Shown here in pieces: positions 11,864 through 22,900 of a stretch of DNA of 64,000 bases. The position numbers were made by a program, and so were the translations under genes. Each line of letters begins with the position of its first letter. Within the stretch, counting starts at the first letter, position 1. The notes beneath the pieces are model-generated. The model worked only from the letters and a program-made list of their open reading frames with translations. It was not told where the DNA came from and ran no database searches. The DNA comes from Campylorhamphus procurvoides (taxonomy: Eukaryota; Chordata; Aves; Passeriformes; Dendrocolaptidae), in NCBI GenBank assembly GCA_013396655.1, contig WBMV01003161.1:4190415-4254414 (forward strand). Direction: 5' to 3'.

Positions 11864-14800
11864 CTGGATAAGGACAGTAAGTATTAGAAGGAGGAAATTT
11901 CCCAGTCCTGTTTCCCAAACCAGTTTAGTCTAATACAAGCCTTCAGAAACTATAAGATTATCAAAAATATAACAGCTGGGAGCTCCAAGGAGCTCTGGTT
12001 GGGAATTTCTTTTGTAGTTTTCCACTTGCTGTTTGTGAATGCTTTATGCCCAGGAAATCAATTTGAAGGCATTGAGTCCTGCCACAGAGCAAACAAACAC
12101 CCAGTTTGGCTCAAGCAGTAAATCCCCATTTTAGGGATGAAGCTCAGGGTATTGAGGCAAATCAGGAGTTACCAAGATCACACAGGACAGGGACAATAAC
12201 AGGCTAATGTCCCCAAATCCAAGCCAAGTGGGCCAATGACAGAGGACCACAAACAAAAAAAAAGTAAAAAACAAGCCCCAAAACCCCCCACACGTGTCCA
12301 TTGCTGAGGGAATAATTATTTCTGTGTAGGTATAAATGGAAGCAAAATGAGGCTCACTATATTAAAATGCCAATATTAAAAGAAACATTAATTACAAAAT
12401 ACAACTTGACCATTTTTAATTACAAAGGATTTTCTGGACTCTTCCTCAAGCCTTAGCAACACAAACAGGCATCAACATCACCAGCTACAAACACCTCAGT
12501 CATCTTTTAGGATTTCTTGAATAATGGTACAACACAGGAAATATAACAGGTCAAGAGAGCAAAAGGTTGAATCTGGTGGCCAGCATTTTGAGAAGTGGCC
12601 TCTGGCTTTGGTACCCAAGTAAGATCATCACCAAGAGGCAGTTTTCAGAGTTTTGGACTTGGATTCTTGGAGCCATGATGTTGTCGAGCTCACATGAGTT
12701 GTGATCACTGAGCACTTTTTAGAGGCAAAGATTTACTCGAAAACAAATATGAAAATATAGTGGTATCACTTTCTTCCTTTAACCTTGCTCCATCTTCACT
12801 GCCAGTGCTTCTGATTTCTTTTTTGCCCTATCAGCACTAGAATTTTTCAGTTGATTTAAATAAGGACAAAAAAAGACTGACCAGCAAGTGATCACTAAAA
12901 TAATAGTCCTTGTTACTGGGGGAGGCAGGCAGGAGCAGGGCTGCAGACTGTGAGTCTGGGCTGGATTTCAGTGTGGGCCCAGGGATGGTGCTTTCTTGTG
13001 TAAAGAGAAAGCTCAGACAAAACACAGCTATTGAAGCGAGAAACATGGTTTTTATGGCAGACTGAGGCCAGACTAATGTGAAAAGTAATACCTGTTGCTG
13101 TCCTGAAACAAGCATTTCATAATAGCATGTACCTATCATAACTAATATGCTATTGGTAGTATGGTAAGGTTGAGTTTCTGTGGATTTGTCCACCGTGATC
13201 CCAAGTGAATTTCCATTCTTACGGATGCAGACAGGGCGTTTGCTGCCATTTCTCTGTGCAAGCCAGACCTTAGTGCTGCTGGAAAACAACCACTTGTATC
13301 CCAGGAACAGCAGCCTGACCCAAAACGAAGGTGATGCAGCCTGCAGGTGCATTGCCAGCCCCACCAGTGTTTCCAGCCCCACGCTGGTGAAGGTGATTCC
13401 CTCCCATCGCCGCCACCACTCAGCACTTACTGGTTTGAGATAAGCGACATTGCTCTGACGGATGTCATTGAGGAGCTGATCCCTCGGGGTTATTTCAACA
13501 AGGGGAGGAGGTCTTCTCCTGGGAACTGGTTTAAGTGTTTTGATGACGTCTTTGAGGTTGGTTTTCTCAGTGGGTTCCACGTACTCCGGCACGGCAGGTT
13601 TGCGCTGAATCTTCTTCAGCTTGATCACTTTGAAGCTGACGGGTTTCTCTCTGCGGGTCTGCTCTGGGGCTGGCTGCCTCGTGCTCTCCTGCCTTTTGTT
13701 CAGTGACACAGCTGCAGGGACAGGTGGTTTCGGGGCTTGGGGGGGTTCATGCATCCTCAGCTGGGGCAGAGGTCCCCCCAGCATTTCCCACATGCCGGGA
13801 GGCAACCCAAGTCCATTTTCCAGCATCGCTATCAACTCTTTCTGCTCTTTCATTTGCTGCTGCCTTTGCCCCTCTTGCCTCTTTTGCCTCTGCTTGTCCA
13901 GGTTTCTGCTGAGCAGGTTGGTCACCACCATCCTGGGCCCCGGCAGTTCGAAGTGATACCCCATTTTGAGGAGGGTGGTGTTGGCTTTCAGCAGCCTGGC
14001 GATCTCCATCTCTGCCTGGTGGCCCAGCATGCCACGCTGGTTGTGGAAGCGGAGCTCCGTCAGCGTCTCGTTGAACTGGAGGCACCTCATGATGGCGACG
14101 ACCCCTTTGCCAGAGATGAAGTTGGAATCGATGTTCAGCGTGGTGATGCTCCTGTTCTCCCGCAGCATGTTGGCCAGTGCAAACGCCACATTGTCGTCAG
14201 CCCCCACATTAGCCAAGCTGAACGTTTTTACGTTCTTATTCTTTTTCATGGCGTTAACAAAGTCTATCAGCATTTCCTTGGGGACATTTTCGATGTTGTT
14301 CAGGTTGAGCTCTTTCACGTCTGGGTTGTTTTTTCGGACCTTCTCCAAACTCTCTTCTAAATTGGTTTGGTTTCCTGAAGGCCTGGCACTCAGCTTCATG
14401 AAGCTGGTATCCAGCGCTAACTTTTGGGGGATGTTCAATTTTGATATTTTCTTTTCATTTTCCTTTGGCTTTTCTTTGATTTCTCCTGGTTCTGTACCTG
14501 GTTTCTTACTCATCTGATCACTGTGACAGTTCTCATTGGTGGAATTCTCCTTTGTTTCCAATTCAGTCTCATCTTCCTCTTCCTCCTCTTCATCATCTTC
14601 CTCTTCCTCCTCGGCTTGTTCTTTCTCATCCTCCTCCTCCCCTCTCTCTTTATCATTTCCATCTTTCTTTGTCTGCCCAAATTGTGTTCCTGAGTTGGAC
14701 ACATGCTCATTTTGGTAATGTCTCTCCTTTCCCTCTGCTCCTGGCATCCTCCCGCCGGCCACCTCGTCACTGCCACCAGCCCTTCCTTCCATCTCCTCCG

Positions 14801-16833
14801 CAGTGCTTCTCTGAGGAAGACAAAACCTCACAGCTGAAATAACTGAACACAGCTTTGTCACATTAACTTTCTGCTCAAATAAACATGCAGCAGTTGGATT
14901 TAGATCCCTCTGTGCCCATATATTAGAGAATAATCCCTCAAAGCGTCACTGCCTGGAAGTCCAGGCTGTGCTGGCTTGCTGGGGGACACACGAACAACTT
15001 GTTCTTAAAGAGGCTGCAAACCAGTTTCTCTTCTTTGCCTACAAAATTAAGTCCTGGCAATTAAACTCTGAACATATTTAATGGTATGTTAAGATGGTCC
15101 TTGAACTCTTCTGGAGGTTAAGAGTCTCTGATTCATAGTCTATTTCTGGATTTTGTGTAATTTTTATCTTTTCTTTGAGAAGAAAGTTTCTTTTGTATGC
15201 CACAAACCACTGGAAATCAGAGTGAACCACTGATGGTTTGCTCAGCCCAACAGGGAGTGATAAGGGCACATTATGACCACGGAGGAGTCACTCAGCACAT
15301 GGGACAACAAGGCCACCTGCTCTGGTACTGCCAGAGCATCCCAGCTGAGAAAGCACCTCACTGAAGATAAAGCAAAATATTAGCTCAGTTTTGAGTCCAG
15401 AGATAGGAAACCAGGCCCTGCACAAACCTGTTGCAAGGCTGTGGGACTTCTAGCAACCAAATAAAATTAGTTGCAGACTTCCATCTCTCCAGAGACCTCC
15501 CACCAGCTGAGACTTTTTTCTGAAATGCTTATAAAATCAGGATATTTTCCAAAGATTTGCACTATTTCAGGCAGGGCTTCTTGTGCTGCACCCAAAGTCA
15601 GACAAAACATTCACAGTCATCTCTCCCCTTGGGGCTGTGGCAGTCGATGGGTTTAGGGTGGGGATTGCTTGACCAGTTGTGAATTCAGCAGCCAGCTCCG
15701 CACCCAAATTCCAGATTTGACCTCAGAAGTGTTAAAAAAATCATTTCTTTGAGGGTAAGAGTGTTACTGGTAGGGAAAACCCACAGATTTTTCCATGAAA
15801 TGTCTGGGGAAGTCCATGATGTACCATGCTGGTCTGTATTAGCAAAACCACTGGTATTTAAAACAAAAATAAAACAAATCAGTTATCTCAAATTCACTTA
15901 GGTTTGGGTATGGATGTGCATCTGGCCAAGTTTCAATCCTATTAGCCTATTTTTATGTGTGAGCCTCATCCTGAAAGATATCTAAGTATGACCTTCACTT
16001 TATTTCAAAGTCATAGGGTAGTCAAATAAAATTAAGGGCTGTATTGAACAGGGTTGGACTAGTTCCTGGACCTTACATGCTTGGTTGTTAGTAAATGTTT
16101 TACCCTGTTAAAATACAGTGGTTTGGGGATTAAATTCTGTCAATTAATTAATTTAATAAATGCGATTAATGTAGTCTTATGGAAAAGCAACGTGGTGGTG
16201 TTTCATATGCAAAGTCAAACACATTTTAATTACATCCTCCAAACTGATCTGGTTACAGTTTCTCAGTGATTTGCTTTACTGAAACAGAATTAGGATTTTC
16301 TTACGTTAAAAAGCTTGACTAAATATTTAGGGAAAGCAATTAAAAAATTACTAACCCTGACATCAGTCCAAGCTGGATTCTGTCACTGCTGAGGCTTTTA
16401 GGATTAATCTAAATTTGTTTGTACTCTACCTTACGTAAGGGACAGAAGCAGAGGCAGGTTAAGGTATTAAAGTTATAAAACAGATCCCACAGCAGATGCA
16501 TAATAAATATTTGTGATTTCTTTTTTTGCTTGTTACCTCAGAGGGCAAGAGGGTGACAGGAACTCTCTCGTCCTCGAGCATGCGTCTGGATGCCTTCTGC
16601 CAGTACAGGTAGTCAACCAGGGACCTGTGGTCGAAGCTCCCCGTGGGGGGTTTCTCTGTCTGATCCTTCTGTATCATCCCAGTGGGGACTTCAGGGTCTG
16701 GGGCCATGACTTCCATCTCACTCTGCAGCTCCTTTAGCTCCTCAGGGGACAGATTTGCCAGGATTTCATCTTCGTCGATGTCCTCAGGACACACGTCTTC
16801 GTCGGAGTTTTGGCCGAGTTCAGACATGTTCAT
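11837..16833 (-). CDS. LMOD3: LMOD3, leiomodin-3 (complete coding sequence, three exons)
   Basis: The coding sequence joins 16833-16537, 14810-13431 and 11863-11837 on the - strand, all phase 0, giving 567 residues (human is about 560). Seen: an N-terminal tropomyosin-binding-type helix (about 20-50, with [20 protein letters not shown]), a strongly acidic run (about 157-187), the tropomodulin-like leucine-rich-repeat domain (about 220-415, including [20 protein letters not shown]), a basic/Gln-rich helix, a proline-rich linker, and a C-terminal WH2 motif (about 540-560, [18 protein letters not shown]) ending VPLPKQLE. Known: leiomodins nucleate actin filaments and set thin-filament length in striated muscle; LMOD3 loss causes nemaline myopathy. 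The start at 16833 is followed by a second Met at 16827, and mammalian proteins align with the second. The frame also stays open far into intron 2 (see findings). Confidence 0.96.
11864..13430 (-). other. LMOD3: LMOD3 intron 2
   Basis: The intron is 1,567 bases. Its donor is CCA|GTAAGT at the end of exon 2 and its acceptor is TTATCCAG. The first 591 bases stay open in the exon 2 frame (stop at 12837-12839). It also holds a MIR-like SINE remnant at about 12125-12200. Confidence 0.88.
12125..12200 (+). repeat. MIR / CORE-SINE-like remnant
   Basis: The stretch from CCATTTTAGGGATGA through ATTGAGGCA and GAGTTACCAAGATCACACAGGAC follows the order and spacing of the MIR core (a CATTTTACAGATGAGG-like start, then TGAGGCA, then AAGGTCACACAGC). 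It is diverged and short. I recognise it by eye; a repeat-library search would decide. Confidence 0.42.
13431..14810 (-). CDS. LMOD3: LMOD3 coding exon 2 (main exon)
   Basis: The exon is 1,380 bases, exactly 460 codons. On the - strand the acceptor is tcttcctcag before AGAAGC, and the donor GTAAGT follows CCA. It encodes residues 100-559: the acidic tract, the leucine-rich-repeat domain, the proline-rich linker and the WH2 motif. Long open frames on the opposite strand are by-products of its biased codon content. Confidence 0.97.
14811..16536 (-). other. LMOD3: LMOD3 intron 1
   Basis: This 1,726-base, AT-rich intron lies between coding exons 1 and 2 (donor GAG|GTAACA, acceptor CCTCAG). I see no repeat or gene in it. 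Confidence 0.88.
16537..16833 (-). CDS. LMOD3: LMOD3 coding exon 1
   Basis: The exon has 297 bases and 99 codons, from ATG at 16833 to a donor after GAG. It contains the conserved LMOD3 stretch [20 protein letters not shown] and [19 protein letters not shown]. The first ATG gives MNMSEL; the second, two codons later, matches the start of the human protein. Confidence 0.95.
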
Positions 16834-17310
16834 TCTTCTCTCCTTCCTCTATTACTTCTTAAACCTCCAGAGCAAGCTAAATTTCAATGGATTTATTCCT
16901 TTTCCCTCCTCACTAGCAGTAGTTCACCTGGTTAAATCGACAACTTCATGTTTTGGTCATGAGCTGTGGCAGCTCTCGGGCTCAGTGCTGGAGACAGCCC
17001 GTTCAGCTAAGTCTATATTAAGCAGCACTTGGCTGGATAAAGAGAATTTATGGCGATGCTCCATTTTCAGCAACCTGTCAGCTGTGCAAACCCTTCTGAC
17101 ATTTGAGTGCAGCTGGTGTGTCCCCCATTGAGGGAGGCAGGAGACGGACGTTTTCCAGAGGATTCCCGGGACACTGCGCCGTTCAGGGCTGGAATTGCCA
17201 CAGGTGGGTGGAGGGACATTAATGGTACCCGTGAGGAGCACAGGTGAGATCCTGCCTGCGGGAAGGGTCAGCACAAAGTCTCTGTATCCATAACATCTCT
17301 GCTCTATCCC

Positions 17311-17438
17311 AAAAAAGCTGATGACTGCAGGCTCTGCATTGGCTTTGCTCAGCTCTAAAGCCTGACTGGAGGTGGTTTTGGTGTGAGGGCAGCCATCCAC
17401 AATTAATGACCTCTCCCAAATGCCACATCCTAGTTAGG
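17311..17438 (-). promoter_or_regulatory. LMOD3: Candidate LMOD3 upstream region with two near-CArG motifs
   Basis: CCAAAAAAGC (17311-17320) and CCTAGTTAGG (17429-17438) each differ from the SRF consensus CC(A/T)6GG at one position. They lie about 480-600 bases upstream of the LMOD3 start. LMOD3 is known as an SRF/MEF2-dependent muscle gene, so the location fits, but one-mismatch motifs are common by chance. Confidence 0.2.
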
Positions 17439-18731
17439 GTAAAATCCTCCAGGATGGGGGAAAAAGCAGGTGAACAGTTGGTACAACACACACCTTGTGC
17501 CTGGGGACAGAGGGCCATGCAGGGATGGACACCAGCCTTTGAATCAGCCTGAGCAATCCCACTGAGAGCATTTCTCACAGCACATCCACACCCTGCTCCC
17601 ATCCAGTCTGCCCAGGGACAATCCCAGTGCCCTGCTTGACTGGCTTCTCTCCATCATGAACATCATTTGCACTGTCAACACATCCTGGCTGGCAGTTCCT
17701 CTCAGTTTCATCCTTTTCCTACTTTTTACCATTTTTTTTTTCAGAATTATTAAGCAACTACAAAGATTTACTTCGCTGTATTCATGGAACTGATCTAACT
17801 ACCCAAAATCATTTTTTTCATTGGGTGTCCATTCCATCCAAGAAGTACCTCCTTCTTTGTTCAGAATATTTTATAGGCTTCTAAATTCACATGTCAAACC
17901 AGAAAGCCACACCTCCAACACCACTGTGCTCATGGCTGCTTTGCAACAGCAGAGTAGGGCAGGTCAGTAATTTTTCCACTTATTGTTTGGGCTGTTCATT
18001 GGATTAGGAAGATTTCTTCTCATGATTTCAAATTTCCTTTGCAGGGATGTCAGCTCAAACCCTCACCCTGCAACGGTGAATGCAATTTCCATAGGAAGGA
18101 AACCACAGGAGAAGCTGTGAAACCAAGCCCCACCAATTTTTAAGCCATATTTCTCATTACAGTCTCAACCATGCTCTGCTGGAGTCTGCCAGCAGCAAAA
18201 TAGGCTCTGCATGACAATGGCCTCTCTTTGCTGTGTTCTGTAACATGAAACATGGTGTTCAAAGCCCTGTTAACCTCTATTAAAAAGCCATTATCCAAAG
18301 GTCCTCATTTGATTCATGCTATTAGACAGCAGGGAAGAGGGCAAAAATTTAAGAACAAAATAAGTGGTAAAGGAAAAGACAAAAACCCAAGCCAAGAATG
18401 CAATGGCTCCATTTTCCCCTTTGGTATTTTGGAGGACATCCTTATCCTTGTTTTATATTATGCAGTAGCAAGCACAACAGCAGACCCACCCATCAATCTA
18501 TCAGCTCCAGCAGATTTAACCTCCCATGGTTGCTGTCCATAATAGAGTCCATAAATGGTTTCCTGATGTTATCAAATAAATCAGTGCTCCTTGGTAGCTG
18601 GTATGTTACTCTCCCAAACGATGCAGTTTGGGCCACAGAAGCTGTGTATTCAGTGTTTACTTAGCACTTGCTAATTTCTTGACTGTAAATAAAGCCCCAC
18701 ACCACCTTCTTGGATTTCCATGCTCTTCAGC

Positions 18732-18832
18732 CAGGCCATCCTGGGCCATGGTCTTGCCAGATCATCTGAGTTAAGCAGGGTCAAACCCATGAAGTCCTCT
18801 TGAGAAGGGAAACAAGGATACTGAGAACACTA
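18732..18832 (+). repeat. 5S-rRNA-derived SINE fragment (AmnSINE1-like) or 5S pseudogene
   Basis: The core AGTTAAGCAGGGTC nearly matches the 5S rRNA internal promoter box A (AGCTAAGCAGGGTC). It is preceded by AGATCATCTGA (5S: CGATCTCGTCTGA) and, further left, by a GGCCAT...CCTG-like start. It is followed by GAGAAGGGAAAC where 5S has GGATGGGAGAC. The order and spacing follow 5S rRNA but with much divergence and no intact gene. Ancient amniote SINEs have a 5S-derived head. Confidence 0.5.
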
Positions 18833-19554
18833 TCAGGTACTTGAAAACCAAGTTTTCTTCTGAACACAAATATATCACTTGTCAATACCACGATTAGGAA
18901 ACACTATACTGGGAGTGATACCTTCCCCATCAGATGCAGAGCGAGGGGCTGCCTGGTGACACCTCTCCTGGTGACATGGGTGCTAATCCCACAGATTTCC
19001 AAGGTGGATATCACATTTTGCCTACTTTAGGTCTCTCCTCCATAAATTACATGTTCAGGGTGCACTTCCCTTCCTAACACACTGTTTAGTGTTTTGGTGT
19101 TCTGGAAACAGCACATTAAGGCAACAAATGACACCCTCCAGGAGGCTGGGGACACGCTCATGGCAGATCTAGAAGTCTTTTCCAAGACAAAACTCCCGTC
19201 TCCTTACCAATAACATTTGTTGGTATTCCTCTCAGAGCTTTCCAAAATAATCACACATTCCTCAACTTTCATTAAGACAGGAAAGGCACTTCCCTCGGTG
19301 GCACTTGCTATTTCCACACCAATTTGACACTTGCTTAGGAATCCCCAGACTAAGAAGCTGCTGCACAAGTTGCCCTGTTCCCAGAGGGCAGAGCTGTGCG
19401 GTGCCAGCAGCTGTGCTCAAAGCCCCAGCAGAAGACAAGAGCAATCACAGAGCAATTCCGACAGGTAGCAGCTCAAAATTCATGCTAAGCAGGTACCCAG
19501 CAAGTGTTAAACAAAAGCACTTTAGGAGCAAACTGATAGAAAAAGAGGCCTGCC

Positions 19555-19612
19555 CTCGGTAATGAACAATTCCTACTCTGCTCTCGGTAATGAACAATTC
19601 TTATTCACTGCT
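19555..19612. repeat. Two-copy tandem duplication, 28/30 bp unit
   Basis: CTCGGTAATGAACAATTC begins both 19555 and 19583. The copies continue as CTACTCTGCT and TTATTCACTGCT. Copy 1 is 19555-19582 and copy 2 is 19583-19612. It is intergenic with no coding content. Confidence 0.85.
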
Positions 19613-19927
19613 GGCTGTTTCTAAGGCAGGTGCTCACATATGGATGAGCTCTGGAATGAAACCCAGCAGGCTTTCCTGCAGGTTTGCTTCACCTCATTGA
19701 TTTTTCTCATTTGCACGTTTTCTTCAAAAATTCCAGCCTATCTCTCTTGAAAGCTCAAAGGTTGACAAGTTCTTAACTCAAATACCAAGAGTGCCTGACC
19801 CCTGTGCCACCATTTGATATTAGGCAGCCCATCATCCCATGCTTTAAGTGCCTAAAACTGTTCTATTTTTAAGATAATTGATGGGGCACATGCTGCTGCC
19901 AAATATTTGAGAGCAATTTCTATAATG

Positions 19928-19971
19928 TTAGCTTTCTTTTTTGTAAAGTTTTTAGCTTTCTTGTTTGTAAA
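19928..19971. repeat. Direct repeat of a 20-bp unit, 24-bp period
   Basis: TTAGCTTTCTTTTTTGTAAA (19928-19947) recurs at 19952-19971 with a single T-to-G change. It is a small local duplication in the spacer upstream of LMOD3. Confidence 0.8.
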
Positions 19972-22900
19972 CCCCCCACATTTATTCCCCTCTATTACCA
20001 ACCCATGGCATTTCCAAGTGCAACTGGAATGATTCAGAGAGTGTGCAAGGAACCTTGCACTACTTTTAAGAAACTGCTAGCCTGGTGGGAGAGTCTAAAA
20101 TTGACAAACAGTAGCATACACCAAGCATGTCCAGCAATGCAGTGTAATGCAATACAGGGATTATAAAGGGTCAGATGATGGGATCTTAACAATAACAACC
20201 ACCAAGTAACAGGAGCAATCATAGAGAGACACCCTGTGGGAAAAGGACCAGGGGGAAAAAAAACACCCACCATACCTCCAAACTCTTACAGATATAAATA
20301 TATCAGATTAAGTTTGTTGCTTAAATAGAGTAAGGACATCTGACTTTCAAAGTACTTGCCTAAGTGGTTTGACAGGGAATTGTAAAGTCAACCTCCCCTG
20401 GGAAGGAGAAGGCACAGCAGTAGTGGCAGCAGGGCGGGATGGGGGGACGAGCCCCTCGCTCCTGCCCCAGGTCAAGCAAGCACCACATCTCACTTTGTTG
20501 AGGTCTGATGATTTCCTTCAGCTCTGGAAAAGCAAGTGGAGTTGCACCTCCTGTTTCAGTGGACCCTGAATGCCTCTGATTTGGCCTCAAAAAAAAGAAG
20601 CTGGTGATTCCTATAGTTTCTGTTTTAAAAGAAGTCTGAGAGCAGCTACACTGGGTCCTTCCTATGCAGTAGAAAACCACCTCTGTCATCATCCACGTTC
20701 TTCATTACAGGGAAAAGAAAATATTAGTATATGTAGGGAGAAAAGGAGAGCATGGAGACATTGGTAATGGCAGAAATTAAGGAAATAACATTTCAGCCTG
20801 GGGCAGGGCACTGACCTCCCCTACTAATGTGTTCAAAGTACTCCCACAAGGAAAACCATGGGCAAGTCAGATGTATGTGTCTTGATTTGCATAAAAAAGA
20901 TTTAATAATTAGCAGGTGGATTTCTACATAATTTCAACTGGTTTAAACTATTCAAAAAGCATTATCAAAGCCCCCATGATTTTGTGTCATGATTCACCCC
21001 CACATATGAACATTGACACTGACATTTTGCTGGTGGGAGTCAGGGAATGACACAAAGGGCAACTGAGCTGGTCCTGGGGGCCTGGGCTGACCCAGGGCAA
21101 ACCTTTGCCCCATTCAGAGCCAAAACACGTTCCAAACTTCACCCTCAAAGCCTGAGATCCTGTGCTAACCACTGAACAACACTGTGCCTCCCCTGCCAAT
21201 ACAGATATGCTCTTTTTTTACTGAGCATGTTTTAAAGTGGCTGGAGCAGCACCCCCAGCACAGCCCGAGGGGACACGCTGCTGTTCTGCACCGTGCTCAG
21301 GGCTGTGGCTGCAGGAGGGAGTTTCTACTCCCAGTTACCATTTATAGCACAACCATGGTCAAAACACTGAAATACTCAGCTGTAGTTACTGCTAACTTGG
21401 TATTTTACTTTCCCAGTTTTGTGTTATTTACGAGACCTTGGTAAAGCACTTCCAAATACCTTCATGTTTTCATCCCTGGGTGGTGGTTCATTACCTCCTC
21501 TTCCCAAAGCACGGCACTAACAGCTGCCACAAAAACAGAAAACCAGCCTGTGGTGAATAAAACAGAGTCTGTGAGAGGCTGTGAGCAATTTCAGTACTTT
21601 ATGGGGAACAGGGGATTCATGATGCTGATTGTCTGACCATAACAGCTCTGCCTGGGACTTTTCACCAATGGGCAAAACCCAAAGGTGCCCTGAGCTGCCT
21701 CCATGTGGCTTCACCTGGTTTGGGACAGAGCTGAGGCTGGTTATGGCCATCAAAGGGGGACACCAATCCCCTGCACCAGGGATTGCCTGGGGACAGGGAC
21801 CCTGGGGCAGCACAGGCTCCTGTCTGATGGCCAGAGCTCGCAGGGCACAAAGGAAATATGGTGCTGAACCTCACACTAGCCAAGGGCATTACACAGGGCA
21901 TTTACTTAAATATTTACTGTTATTAACTGAGGGCTTATGATTCCACACCTGTGTGCAAGACAGGCTCAGAGAGTCAATACTTTGCATCAGAAATGCAAGC
22001 TCAGACCCTCGGAGGAGACATTCATCTCCCCAAAAACTGCGTAAGAACCTGTCTGTGGCAGCATGTGCGAGTCAGCAATTATTTACTGCTAACTCTACCT
22101 TTATTCTTATGATTTATCTATGCTCTGGGTTTGCACGGCACAGCCTCAGGAGTGACAAAAACCTTATGCTAAAGCCATGTAGATAGAATTAAATTTTAAA
22201 ATGTCCCCTCCCTTTTCCACCGAAATCTATATTTCCCTTCCAACAACACCTGGCAGCACTATTAAATCAGAACTGCAATAACACAGCTCCAAGACCCTTC
22301 AAGGAGAGACACCACCTCCATAACCTTTGGGAGGAGCAATCACCTCCACAGTTACATGAAACACTGAATTCAGCACAAGCCACATCAGATGAGAAACAGT
22401 CATTTTAGGAAACAATGTCACCCTTCACATTAAACTATGGCTTATTTTTCTTTTATAGCATCCAAAGCTATCACAGCTCCATTCCTCGTATCATCCCACC
22501 ACTCAAACGTGCCCACGGGCAGTGATGCTGGGAAGGCCACGTGGCCATCTCGTTCTGTACACACAGGGTATGTCCTTCCCTAACCTCAGCCTGGGAACAG
22601 GTGGAAGGATTTCTTCTAGAGTTACTCCAGCTGAGCCCTGGCTGGCTGCAAACCCTTCTCCATCTGCAGCTCTTTGATGACACCCTAATGATTAAATATA
22701 AATCGAGACTCATGCCTGCTGTGTGTGAGCTGGGCAGGAGATGTCCTGGGAGACAGAGCACATCCCTCTGAAGTCAAGGACTTGATGAAGGATTTATGGT
22801 GATTCCCTTTGTGAGGGACAGACAGGGATAATGAAGCTGGATGGATGGCAAGGAGCTGCTTCTTGGTTAAAGGTCTTGCTTCTCTAAGCACTAAGGCCCT

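Noticed and set aside
11538..11918. 126-codon - strand frame over the LMOD3 terminal exon
   Set aside because: It is in a different frame from the nine-codon exon and runs through the 3'UTR. No homology seen.
13737..14517. Long + strand open frames (207 and 183 codons) opposite LMOD3 exon 2
   Set aside because: They are antisense to a clearly conserved coding exon; the Ser/Phe- and His-rich translations reflect its acidic and lysine-rich codons. No splice or homology support.
17867..17879. TATA-like gcctataaaatat on the - strand upstream of LMOD3
   Set aside because: It is over 1 kb from the start codon with no evidence for a transcription start nearby. Common by chance in AT-rich DNA.
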